From CAYTET01 sp964436975 (GTDB lineage: Bacteria; Bacillota_I; Bacilli_A; Erysipelotrichales; Erysipelotrichaceae), in contig CAYTET010000019.1 in assembly GCA_964436975.1 (NCBI GenBank), forward strand, positions 1-28,887: 28,887 bases of DNA, read 5' to 3'. Shown here piece by piece: positions 1 to 7,587 of the stretch (position 1 is its first letter; every line of letters starts with the position of its first letter). Below the pieces are notes generated by a model, which was not told where the DNA came from, did not search any database, and worked only from the letters and a program-made list of their open reading frames with translations. The position numbers were made by a program, and so were the translations under genes.

Positions 1-1243
1 CGTTTATGCAGTGTATGGCGGTCATCATGGTTGGCGCTATCTCGGAGATTGTCGCCACTGTTCCGGCGCTGTTCGGCTTATGGACCAACACCAGCACCAT
101 TTACCAGGTTCTGTATGCGCCTTATCAGCTGACCTTCAATATGCTGTCAGTCTGGTTCTTACTGTTCTTCTCTTATAACTATGCCAAGGCCAAGGGCTTA
201 AAGTCGCCGACCGGTGCCTGTGTCACCGCTATCGTCTGCTTCTTGATCCTGGCGGCCCCGGCCACCACTTATACACTGGCCAGCGGCGCCACCGTTACGG
301 CTCTGGATTTCTCCTATAGGGCGGTACCGGCTTGTTTGTCGCTATTATTGTCGGCGGTGTCTCCGTTGCCATCACCAACTTCTGTGTCAAGAAGAATATC
401 GTTATCAAGATGCCCGATGTTGTGCCGCCGTTTCTGGCTGATGGCTTCTCGGCTATTCTGCCGCTGCTGTTCAACGTCATCATCTCCCAGGCTGTCGCTT
501 CACTGCTGAGCATCGCTACCGGCGGCGCCATGTCGTTCCCGCTGCTGATCACCTATGTGCTGTCGATTCCGTTATCGGCCGTCTTCAACAGCGTTCCGGG
601 CATGCTGCTGCTGGCTCTGTTTGCCTGTCTGCTGTGGTGCTTCGGTATTCACGGCACCATGGTTGCCTATATTGCCTGTATGTCGGTCATGCTGTCAGTG
701 CTGACTGAAAACGCCACCATTTATGCCACGACCCTGGATCCTTCCCAGGTTCCGTTCCAGCCGATTCTGCTGTTTGGCTATCTGGCCTGCTGCGGCGGCA
801 CCGGCAATACCGCCGGTCTGGCAATTCTGTGCATGCGGTCCAAATCAAAGCAGCTCAACGCTGTTGGCAAGGCCGCCATTGTGCCGGCGTTCTTCGGAAT
901 CAATGAGCCGATTACCTTCGGTGTTCCTATCATGTACAACCCGATTATGGCTATCCCTTATATTCTGACGCCGATTGTTGTCATCCTGCTGGCCTGGGTT
1001 GGTTATATTACCAAATTCCTGCAGCCGTCATTTATCGCTGTTGGCGGCCTGATGCCGATGGGTGTCGGTGAATTCTTCGGATCATTAAGCATAAAGAATG
1101 CCATCTTCCCGTATCTGATGATCATCGTGTCCTATCTGATTTATCTGCCGTTCTTCAAGGCTTATGAGAAACAGCTGATTGCCAAAGAAAAGGCTGTTGA
1201 AGAAGAAGAAAAAGCGCAGCTGGAAAAGAAACAGGCTGCTTAG
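1..1243 (+). pseudogene. PTS EIIC, lactose/cellobiose family, 5'-partial and frameshifted
   Basis: This is the membrane permease (EIIC) of a Lac-family phosphotransferase system, which imports and phosphorylates a beta-glucoside such as cellobiose. The family is recognised from the GGTGNTAGLAI segment, the NEPITFGVP signature and many hydrophobic helices. The gene enters from the left edge in the frame of position 3. Near 315-320 the coding sense jumps by one frame: the first frame gives ...ALDFSY and the second resumes at GGTGLFVAIIVGG, with only two bases (318-319) where a codon is expected. One missing base explains this. The second part runs to a TAG at 1241-1243 and ends in a charged Glu/Lys tail. 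The gene is either a real frameshift mutant or carries a sequencing error. EIIA and EIIB are not in the window. The adjacent GH1 enzyme supports a cellobiose-type substrate. Confidence 0.85.
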
Positions 1244-1257
1244 TTAAAGGTATCAAT

Positions 1258-1287
1258 AAGCCGGGCATATGAAAGTGTGCCCGGCTT
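1258..1287 (+). other. Intra-operon hairpin between EIIC and GH1 genes
   Basis: A perfect 10-bp inverted repeat (AAGCCGGGCA at 1258-1267 pairs with 1278-1287) lies 14 bases after the EIIC stop and just before the GH1 ribosome binding site. No T-run follows, so it is more likely an mRNA processing or stability hairpin than a full terminator. The role is inferred. Confidence 0.55.
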
Positions 1288-1310
1288 GTCTTAGAGAAAG
1301 GAGTGTTCTG

Positions 1311-2771
1311 ATGAATACTTTTCCGCACAACTTCTTATGGGGCGGCGCCGTTGCCGCCAATCAGTGTGAAGGCGGCTGGGATGCCGACGGCAAAGGACCC
1401 AGCACATCCGATCATCTGACCGGCGGCAGCCGGACCCAGATGCGCCAGTTTACCCGCCAGATTATGCCCGGGGTCAATTACCCGAGCCATGAAGCCATTG
1501 ATTTCTATCATCACTATAAGGAAGACATCGCCAGCTTTGGCGAGATGGGCTTTAAAGTCTTCCGGCTCTCCGTTAACTGGACCCGGCTGTTCCCTAATGG
1601 GGATGAAGAAAGGCCCAATGCCGCCGGTCTGGCTTATTACCGCGACCTGTTTGAAACCTGCCATCAATACGGCATTGAGCCGCTGGTAACCATCAGCCAT
1701 TATGAAACCCCTTATTATCTGGCTGACAAATACCAGGGCTGGAGCAACCGTAAGCTGATTGATTTTTATCTCAATTACTGTCAGACGCTGTTTACCGAAT
1801 ACAAGGGTCTGGTTCACTACTGGCTGACCTTTAATGAAATTAATATTCTGGGCATGGCCGGCAAATTCGGCGGTCTGGTCGGCGGCGGTCTGCTGCCGGA
1901 CAGCGAAGGCCCGCTGGACTTCTTCACTCCGGAAACGGCAGCTGAAAAATCCCGCCGGTATACCGCTTTGCATAATCAGTTTTTAGCCAGTGCCAAAGCT
2001 GTTGAGCTGGCCCACCGGATTGATCCGGATAACAAAGTCGGCTGCATGATTGCCGGGGCGGCGGCTTATCCGTATTCCTGCAATCCCAAAGATGTCCTGA
2101 AGGCGCAGAAGAGCCTGCAGATCGGCAACTGGCTGTGCGGTGATGTGCAGTGCCGCGGCTATTATCCTTCTTTTGCCCAGTCGTATTTTGACCAGCAGCA
2201 TATCACAATTGCCAAGCAGGACGGTGACGACCAGATTCTGGCCAATGGCAAAGTCGATTTCTATTCCTTCTCCTATTACTCAAGTTCGGTTGTCAGCACG
2301 GATGAAAATATCAACGCCCAGGCTAAAGGCAACTTTATGTCCGGCGTTAAGAATCCGTATCTGCAGGCTTCCAAATGGGGCTGGCAGATTGATGCGGACG
2401 GTCTGCGCTGGTATCTGAATGAAGCATACAACCGCTATCAGATACCGGTTATGGTTGTGGAAAACGGTTTGGGCTCCACCGACGAAGTTGTTGACGGCAA
2501 GGTCCATGATGACTACCGGATTGATTATCTGCGCAGCCACATCAAAGCCATGAAGCAGGCTATTGCCGAAGACGGCGTGGATTTAATGGGCTATACCTCC
2601 TGGGGCTGCATCGATCTGGTGTCGGCTTCAACCGGTGAAATGGCCAAGCGCTACGGCTACATCTATGTCGACAAGGATGATGAAGGCCATGGCGATCTGC
2701 ACCGGCTTTATAAAGACTCCTTCTACTGGTATAAGAAGGTCATCGCTTCAAACGGCGAAGATCTGGAATAA
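1311..2771 (+). CDS. 6-phospho-beta-glucosidase (GH1)
   Basis: A cytoplasmic glycoside hydrolase family 1 enzyme that splits 6-phospho-beta-glucosides delivered by the PTS into glucose-6-phosphate and an aglycone or glucose. The 486 residues match the usual GH1 length. Visible hallmarks are the N-terminal FLWGGAVAANQCEGG, the acid/base glutamate in TFNEINI (Glu176) and the nucleophile in VVENGLG (Glu384). Near the C-terminus a SASTGEMAKRYGYIYVD segment is of the kind that binds the 6-phosphate in BglA-type enzymes. A longer in-frame start exists at 1269 but lies in the upstream hairpin. The ATG at 1311 has a good AGAAAGGAG site 8-16 bases upstream and starts directly with the GH1 fold. It follows the EIIC gene by 67 bases, so they are probably one operon. 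A hairpin terminator follows. Confidence 0.93.
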   Translation: MNTFPHNFLWGGAVAANQCEGGWDADGKGPSTSDHLTGGSRTQMRQFTRQIMPGVNYPSHEAIDFYHHYKEDIASFGEMGFKVFRLSVNWTRLFPNGDEERPNAAGLAYYRDLFETCHQYGIEPLVTISHYETPYYLADKYQGWSNRKLIDFYLNYCQTLFTEYKGLVHYWLTFNEINILGMAGKFGGLVGGGLLPDSEGPLDFFTPETAAEKSRRYTALHNQFLASAKAVELAHRIDPDNKVGCMIAGAAAYPYSCNPKDVLKAQKSLQIGNWLCGDVQCRGYYPSFAQSYFDQQHITIAKQDGDDQILANGKVDFYSFSYYSSSVVSTDENINAQAKGNFMSGVKNPYLQASKWGWQIDADGLRWYLNEAYNRYQIPVMVVENGLGSTDEVVDGKVHDDYRIDYLRSHIKAMKQAIAEDGVDLMGYTSWGCIDLVSASTGEMAKRYGYIYVDKDDEGHGDLHRLYKDSFYWYKKVIASNGEDLE

Positions 2772-2785
2772 TTGAATATCCTGAT

Positions 2786-2822
2786 AAACTTCCAAAGCTA
2801 AACCGGCGGCGGAAGTTTTTTT
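2786..2822 (+). terminator. Terminator of the PTS/GH1 operon
   Basis: The inverted repeat AAACTTCC (2786-2793) / GGAAGTTT (2811-2818) is followed by an uninterrupted T-run to 2822. It sits 14 bases after the GH1 stop codon and has the form of a rho-independent terminator. Confidence 0.8.
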
Positions 2823-2895
2823 GCGGCACTGAAACAGTCTGGGCCAGCGGAAGGCTGATGGCTGAATTCCAAAAAAAAAAAAACAAACCGCTGTA

Positions 2896-2924
2896 TTGAC
2901 ACAGGGACAGCTGTATCATAAAAT
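2896..2924 (+). promoter_or_regulatory. Promoter of the pseudouridine operon
   Basis: A consensus -35 TTGACA (2896-2901), a 17-bp spacer and a -10 TAAAAT (2919-2924). Transcription should start near 2931, about 28 bases before the kinase ATG. A 13-base A-run lies just upstream (2871-2883) and could act as an UP-like element. Confidence 0.8.
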
Positions 2925-2961
2925 AAACATGTGCTTATTGTAATAAGCATAAATAAACATG
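2921..2961 (+). promoter_or_regulatory. Probable operator of the pseudouridine operon
   Basis: An 18-bp palindrome, TGCTTATT-GT-AATAAGCA (2932-2949), sits at the predicted transcription start. It is flanked by two copies of the direct repeat AAATAAACATG (2921-2931 and 2951-2961). The second copy includes the start codon of the kinase gene, which carries its own winged-helix domain. Autoregulation by that protein is the simplest inference. Confidence 0.6.
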
Positions 2962-4053
2962 ACCGAACGCGAGAAACAGATTCTTGATATCATTAAGGCC
3001 AATCCGGCTATTGAGCAGAGCGAGCTGGCCAGCCGGCTGAAGATCACCCGGTCTTCGGTAGCTGTTCATATTGCCAATCTGCGCAAGAAAGGGCTTATTC
3101 TGGGCAAAGGCTACATTGTGGCCGACAGCCCGTATGTTGTCGGTGTCGGGGCGGCCAATGTTGATGTCCACGGCAAAAGCAAGGCCGGCATCATCGTTCA
3201 TGATTCCAACCCCGGTCATATGAGCACTTCGGCCGGCGGGGTGACCCGCAACATTTTGGAGAACCTGGCCCGTCTGGGTACCAGCTGCTCACTGCTGTCG
3301 GTAATCGGCGATGATGTTTACGGCCATAAAATCCGCACGGACAGTGAAAAGGCCGGCATTGACATGAGTCATGTCTTTGTCGCCGAAGGCTGCAGCAGTT
3401 CGACTTACATATCAATTCTGGAAAACAGCGGCGATATGTATGTGGCCCTGTCCGACATGTCGGTGCTCAGCCATATGAGTACGGCCTATCTGAAGCAGCA
3501 GGCTCCCCTGTTAAGCGGGGCCCGGCTGATTGTCTGCGATCCCAGCCTGCCGCCGGCAATAATGGACCAGCTGCTGGACAGTGCACAGATACCGGTATAT
3601 GTAGATCCGGTTTCGACAGCCTATGCCAAAACCATTAAAGATAAAATCGGCCGCTTCTACATGGCCAAGCCCAATATTCTGGAAGCGGGGATTCTGGCCG
3701 GTATTCCCATCACCGATGACAAGTCGCTGCAGAAAGCAGCCCGGATTCTTATTGAAAAGGGGCTGCGGCAGGTCATCATCAGCATGGGGGCTAAAGGATG
3801 CTATTATTACGATGCCGCCGGCTTAAGCCTGCGGGTCGGTCTGAAGCCCGTCAGCCGGATGGAAAATGCGACCGGGGCCGGGGATGCCTTTATGGCCGGT
3901 GTCATCTATTGCAGTCTGCAGGGCATTACAGGAGTCGATATGCTGGAATTTGCCTCCGCGGCTTCCGCTTTGGCTATCCAGGCTCCGACGACCATCAATC
4001 CCAATATGTCAGTTGAAGCAGTCAAGACAACTCTTGAAAAAAGGAGAAGATAA
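2959..4053 (+). CDS. psuK: HTH-PfkB family kinase, probable pseudouridine kinase
   Basis: Two-domain protein of 364 residues. Residues 1-55 form a winged helix-turn-helix (ILDIIKANPAIEQSELASRL, then RSSVAVHIANLRKKG). From about residue 58 a PfkB/ribokinase fold follows. It has the first signature GGVTRN (93-98) and the ATP/anion-hole signature NATGAGDAF with the catalytic aspartate at 309. PsuK-type kinases phosphorylate pseudouridine to pseudouridine 5'-phosphate. The assignment rests on the pairing with psuG, which starts three bases after this stop codon. The fused DNA-binding domain suggests the kinase senses substrate and controls its own promoter. The start codon has no visible Shine-Dalgarno site, yet no better start exists and the HTH begins immediately. 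Another nucleoside or sugar substrate cannot be excluded. Confidence 0.85.
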   Translation: MTEREKQILDIIKANPAIEQSELASRLKITRSSVAVHIANLRKKGLILGKGYIVADSPYVVGVGAANVDVHGKSKAGIIVHDSNPGHMSTSAGGVTRNILENLARLGTSCSLLSVIGDDVYGHKIRTDSEKAGIDMSHVFVAEGCSSSTYISILENSGDMYVALSDMSVLSHMSTAYLKQQAPLLSGARLIVCDPSLPPAIMDQLLDSAQIPVYVDPVSTAYAKTIKDKIGRFYMAKPNILEAGILAGIPITDDKSLQKAARILIEKGLRQVIISMGAKGCYYYDAAGLSLRVGLKPVSRMENATGAGDAFMAGVIYCSLQGITGVDMLEFASAASALAIQAPTTINPNMSVEAVKTTLEKRRR

Positions 4054-4055
4054 AC

Positions 4056-4976
4056 ATGAGCTTTGAACAGTATCTTGATATTACCCCGGAGATCAGTGAA
4101 GCATTAAAGGCGAAAAAACCAATAGTGGCATTGGAATCAACAATTCTGAGCCATGGCATGCCGTTTCCGCAGAATATGGAATTTGCGGCCAACGTTGAAA
4201 AGTATGTGCGTGAATTAGGGGCCATTCCGGCCACGACCGCCATCATCGGCGGCCGTCTGAAAGTCGGCCTGACTCCCGATGAGCTGAATATGATGTGCAA
4301 TCCCAAGGATATCGGCAAAGTCAGCCGGCGGGATGTGGCCACTTATGTCGCTACCGGCAAGACCGGAGCAACAACGGTAGCCACCACCATGATGATTGCG
4401 GCCATGGCCGGTATCAGGGTATTTGCTACCGGCGGCATCGGCGGCGTTCACCGCAACGGCCAGAATACCATGGACATTTCCGCTGATCTGCAGGAACTGG
4501 CCAATACCCAGGTCTGCGTGGTCTGCGCCGGCGCCAAGTCTTTGCTGGATCTGGGCCGCACCCTTGAATACCTGGAAACCTACGGTGTTCCGGTTTTGGG
4601 TCTGAGAACGGATGAATTCCCGGCTTTCTACTGCCGGACCAGCGGCTTTAAACTGGACTACAACTGCCCGGATGAAAAGACCGTCGCCAATATTGCCTAT
4701 ACCAAATGGAATCTGGGCCTGAAGGGCGGTCTGGTAGTCGGCAATCCGATTCCGGAAGAATATGCCCTGGATTACAACGAGATGGAGAAAGCTATCGACG
4801 AAGCCTTGGAGATGGCGGAGAAGGAGCATATCCGCGGCAAGTACATTACCCCGTATCTGCTGGCCCATATCAAGGATCTGACCAACGGCGAATCCTTTGC
4901 CTCTAACCTGCAGCTGGCTTATAACAATGCCAGAGCGGCGGCCAAAGTAGCTGTTGAGATGAGCAAGTTAGGCTAA
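4056..4976 (+). CDS. psuG: Pseudouridine-5'-phosphate glycosidase
   Basis: PsuG reversibly cleaves the C-C glycosidic bond of pseudouridine 5'-phosphate to give uracil and ribose 5-phosphate. The 306 residues equal the normal family length. Characteristic blocks are the N-terminal PIVALESTILSHGMPFPQN, the central GATTVATTMMIAAMAGI with ATGGIGGVHR, and the C-terminal region NGESFASNLQLAYNNA. A strong AAAAAAGGAG site precedes the ATG. It follows the HTH-PfkB kinase with a 2-base gap, so the two are co-transcribed and probably translationally coupled. No nucleoside transporter is seen in this operon. A strong bidirectional terminator follows. Confidence 0.95.
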   Translation: MSFEQYLDITPEISEALKAKKPIVALESTILSHGMPFPQNMEFAANVEKYVRELGAIPATTAIIGGRLKVGLTPDELNMMCNPKDIGKVSRRDVATYVATGKTGATTVATTMMIAAMAGIRVFATGGIGGVHRNGQNTMDISADLQELANTQVCVVCAGAKSLLDLGRTLEYLETYGVPVLGLRTDEFPAFYCRTSGFKLDYNCPDEKTVANIAYTKWNLGLKGGLVVGNPIPEEYALDYNEMEKAIDEALEMAEKEHIRGKYITPYLLAHIKDLTNGESFASNLQLAYNNARAAAKVAVEMSKLG

Positions 4977-4990
4977 TAAAAAAATGATGT

Positions 4991-5027
4991 AAAAAGTACC
5001 AGACGCTGCGAGTCTGGTACTTTTTTT
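4991..5027. terminator. Bidirectional terminator between psuG and the YhhN-like gene
   Basis: AGTACCAGAC (4995-5004) pairs perfectly with GTCTGGTACT (5012-5021). The stem has A4-5 on its left side and T7 on its right. It therefore serves psuG on the plus strand and the convergent membrane-protein gene on the minus strand. Confidence 0.9.
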
Positions 5028-5060
5028 GTCGGATGGCTGGTTTCTGAGAAATTCAGCGGA

Positions 5061-5654
5061 TTAATACAGGGCCAGACAGAGGGCAATCAGCAGCTGGCCC
5101 AGATAGTAAAACAGCAGATTGGCTGTCCGCAGGGATTGGCGGGCTTTAGATCCGAAAGTGTTGAGAATCATGATGACATCACTCAGCAGGAATAAAACCG
5201 CACCGATCATAAACAGCAGACGGCCGCTGGTTGGGACGCTAATGTAATTGCTGACGGCCACAGCCGTCATCAGGGAAATGATGCCGATGTAAAGAATGCC
5301 GAAGATCTTGAAGGCCGGCTTGATTGGGCCGACGGCCGCAAAGATGCGCCACAGCAGCAGGGCGGCCAGATAGATAATATGGCCGGCCAGAAAGACAATC
5401 TGGCCTTTATTTTTGAACAAAAACCGCAGATTAAGCAGGATGTCGCCAATAGCTCCGCAGATCAGGCCGGTGACAATCAGCCGGACAAATCCGGCATTGC
5501 CACCCTGGCTGGCGGCATTGATTCCAATGATGACATAGACAAGGGAAGCACAGCCTTTGGCAATAACGGCCAGCCGATATTTTTTCCGGCTTTCAATTAT
5601 GATGAAGGCCCCCTGAATAAGCAGGCCCAGAATACATAGTGGAAGATACTTCAT
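5061..5654 (-). CDS. YhhN family membrane protein (lysoplasmalogenase-like)
   Basis: An integral membrane protein of 197 residues with about eight hydrophobic segments. It matches the YhhN/TMEM86 pattern: a GAIGDILL motif near residues 69-76, a GHIIYLAALL segment, and FMIGAVLFLLSD towards the C-terminus, supplying the conserved aspartates. Animal members hydrolyse the vinyl-ether bond of lysoplasmalogens. The substrate in this bacterium is unknown, although anaerobic Bacillota can contain plasmalogens. It is convergent with psuG and shares its terminator. The ribosome binding site is poor (an A-rich AAAAAAAAGACC), so the exact start is less sure than the family. Confidence 0.8.
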   Translation of the reverse strand: MKYLPLCILGLLIQGAFIIIESRKKYRLAVIAKGCASLVYVIIGINAASQGGNAGFVRLIVTGLICGAIGDILLNLRFLFKNKGQIVFLAGHIIYLAALLLWRIFAAVGPIKPAFKIFGILYIGIISLMTAVAVSNYISVPTSGRLLFMIGAVLFLLSDVIMILNTFGSKARQSLRTANLLFYYLGQLLIALCLALY

Positions 5655-5822
5655 GGTCGGTCTTTTTTTTGATTAAGCCCGCCATCCGCTGGTAAAACGG
5701 CCAAAACAGGCCGTCAGGACCTGGTTTTGCGGATCGTTGCGGGGTATTGCTGATGGCCGGATTATAACATTGATGGCCGCCCGGCTTCAATTATCCGCCG
5801 GTCCGCCCGCTTAACGCAGAGA

Positions 5823-5831
5823 TGGTATAAT
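5823..5831 (+). promoter_or_regulatory. Extended -10 promoter of the GNAT gene
   Basis: TGG-TATAAT (5823-5831) is a perfect -10 with the extended TGN motif, and no good -35 is visible at the right distance. It lies 44 bases before the GNAT start codon, with the ribosome binding site between them. Confidence 0.5.
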
Positions 5832-5874
5832 CAGATCAGCACCATTACCGGTAGAAAAAAAGGACACTGCTAAA

Positions 5875-6372
5875 ATGATATCCTTAAGAAAAATTGACAC
5901 GCATAATATCTGGCCAATCATTAAACTGCACGTCCGCAAAGAACAGGAAAGTTTTGTGGCCACTAACACGGAAAGTTTGCTGGAAGCCTTTGCGACGCGG
6001 GAGGAGGGCTTGGCCGCCTGGCCGTTTGGCATTTATAATGATGATACTTTAGTCGGCTTTATCATGTTCGGCTATGATTCCTCCGGTGATGACGAACCGG
6101 CTGTTGCCAAGGGCAATTACTGTATCTGGCGGTTTATGATTGATCAGAATTATCAGGGCTGCGGCTATGGCCGGCAGGCCTTGCGGCAGGCTTTGGAATT
6201 TCTGCGCCGGCAGCCATACGGTCCGGCCCGTTACTGCTGGCTGTCATATGAACCGGAAAACACGGCGGCCAAAAAGCTGTATGCCGCCGCCGGCTTTATT
6301 GAAAACGGACAGAAAGCAGAAGATGAGATTGTGGCAGTCTGTAATCTGCAGCAGGGCGGCTTTGCGATTTGA
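5875..6372 (+). CDS. GNAT family N-acetyltransferase
   Basis: A GCN5-related acetyltransferase of 165 residues, expected to move an acetyl group from acetyl-CoA to an amine. The acetyl-CoA-binding motif A is clear: WRFMIDQNYQGCGYGRQAL carries the (Q/R)xxGxGxx(A/G) loop. The C-terminal block NTAAKKLYAAAGFIENG is also typical. The N-terminal pattern (HVRKEQESFVATNTESLLEA, then WPFGIYNDDTLVGFIMFGY) resembles spermine/spermidine acetyltransferases of the BltD kind, so a polyamine substrate is plausible but not proven. AAAAAAAGGA provides the ribosome binding site. Confidence 0.85.
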   Translation: MISLRKIDTHNIWPIIKLHVRKEQESFVATNTESLLEAFATREEGLAAWPFGIYNDDTLVGFIMFGYDSSGDDEPAVAKGNYCIWRFMIDQNYQGCGYGRQALRQALEFLRRQPYGPARYCWLSYEPENTAAKKLYAAAGFIENGQKAEDEIVAVCNLQQGGFAI

Positions 6373-6407
6373 ATCAGACTTGATGTTTCTTCTATCGGAT
6401 GGTCCAT

Positions 6408-6518
6408 CCCGGAAAAGGTACTGTTTTCGGGTCATATAAAAGTTTATTAATTAGGGTAACAGGAGTTGATCCTGTTGATAGAGATCTTGTGGAAACAGTG
6501 ACAGTTTCTGAAAAGAAA
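6408..6518 (+). promoter_or_regulatory. Structured leader upstream of the helical-repeat gene
   Basis: Between the GNAT stop and the next start are three possible RNA stems. CCCGGAAAA/TTTTCGGG (one bulge) lies around 6408-6431, AACAGGA/TCCTGTT is at 6458-6464/6470-6476, and a short GAAAC/GTTTC follows around 6493-6516. No known riboswitch consensus was recognised. The region stays open in frame with the next gene, so it could instead be weak coding sequence. Confidence 0.3.
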
Positions 6519-6545
6519 GGTTTAAGACAAAAAGGAGGCGTTCTG

Positions 6546-7469
6546 ATGGATGATGAAAGACGGATGGCAGCGCAGCGTTTCATTGCTGACTGTCAGCAGA
6601 AATACGGTGATTATGCGGTAAACACGGAGACTGCAATCGAATTTGCCGAAGCAATGCATGCTCTGTGCGATGAACTTGATGGCGGCCTGGCGGCAATAAG
6701 TGCCGGGGCTGAGCAGCTTGACTTATTGTATCAGGCCCATCCTGAAAGCCTTGATCTGGCATCTCATCTGATTGGTGGGTTGGAAAACCTTTTTGATATG
6801 ACCGATGACCCCGGCCAAAAGGCCGCCCTGGCCCGGAAAATGAGAGCCGTATATAATGCGCATCAGGCCAACCGGCCGTGGGCCGGCTCGGTTGCCGGCA
6901 TTCTGGGGTGGGCCGAGATGAATACCGCGGCTGATTCTTTAACCGCTTTTAATTCTCTGAGCGAACTGTATGACCAGAATAAGGACTGTCAGTCAGCCCG
7001 GGAAAAGATTGGTCTGATAATGGCCCACAGCGGCGGCTGCCGTGATGAAAAGGCGGCTTTTGCCAATGCGGAAAGAATGCGGGCTTTTTGCGACCGTCAT
7101 GCCGATGACCTGATTGGAGCGGTCTGTTACTGCTGCGCCCTGTGCCAAACCATCGACAGCCAGAATGCCGCGGCGGCCGTGGCAACACTCAGCCGGCTGA
7201 AAGACTTCTATAAGGATCATTCCAATGATAAGACGGCTGCTTATATGGCGGCCGGTCTGGCGGCCCTGTTTGAAAAACAGCCGCTGGACAATCGGGACAG
7301 TATCCTTTGTCAGTTAGCTGATTTATATGAAAGCAACCCCCGCAATAAGTCAATTGCCCATTACTATTACAAATGTCTGGCCGCTTCCTTTGCCGGATTG
7401 GACGATCCGGCGGCTTGTCTGGCACAGCTGGATAATCTGCATCATGACTGGCCGGATTTAACAGCCTGA
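6546..7469 (+). CDS. Alpha-helical repeat protein of unknown function
   Basis: The function is not recognised. The 307 residues form about six helical repeats of roughly 40 residues. Each has a first helix ending like L-x-x-LY/FY, a short polar turn (AHPES, KDHSND, SNPRNK), then an Ala/Leu-rich helix such as AAYMAAGLAALFEK. This resembles TPR or Sel1-like solenoids that bind other proteins. There is no signal peptide or membrane segment, and a cysteine-rich patch (AVCYCCALCQ) lies in the middle. The ATG at 6546 was chosen because AAAAGGAGG sits 6 bases upstream. The same frame is open back to 6399, but that would place a perfect ribosome site inside the coding region. It lies between the GNAT and amidohydrolase genes in the same direction, with no visible functional link. 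Confidence 0.75.
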   Translation: MDDERRMAAQRFIADCQQKYGDYAVNTETAIEFAEAMHALCDELDGGLAAISAGAEQLDLLYQAHPESLDLASHLIGGLENLFDMTDDPGQKAALARKMRAVYNAHQANRPWAGSVAGILGWAEMNTAADSLTAFNSLSELYDQNKDCQSAREKIGLIMAHSGGCRDEKAAFANAERMRAFCDRHADDLIGAVCYCCALCQTIDSQNAAAAVATLSRLKDFYKDHSNDKTAAYMAAGLAALFEKQPLDNRDSILCQLADLYESNPRNKSIAHYYYKCLAASFAGLDDPAACLAQLDNLHHDWPDLTA

Positions 7470-7553
7470 ACCGGCTGAATAGCGGCCGTCTGTAAAAGGA
7501 TAACCGCTTCAAAATCGGTTTGGAAGTTTATTGGAATATATTGCCGCAAGGTA

Positions 7554-7572
7554 GCGGAAGAATGACTTCCGC
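7554..7572 (+). other. Hairpin just before the amidohydrolase ribosome binding site
   Basis: GCGGAAG (7554-7560) pairs with CTTCCGC (7566-7572) around a 5-base loop. It ends 2 bases before the AAAGGAG site of the next gene, so it could affect translation initiation or RNA stability. No T-run follows. Confidence 0.4.
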
Positions 7573-7587
7573 CAAAGGAGAAAGAAG

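Noticed and set aside
1269..1310. Longer N-terminus for the GH1 enzyme
   Set aside because: It starts in the loop of the hairpin, has no ribosome site and adds residues foreign to GH1. ATG 1311 has a good site.
1335..1973. Long antisense ORFs opposite GH1, psuG, ABC-F and the helicase
   Set aside because: They mirror the codon structure of GC-rich genes on the other strand, have no ribosome sites and show no recognisable domains.
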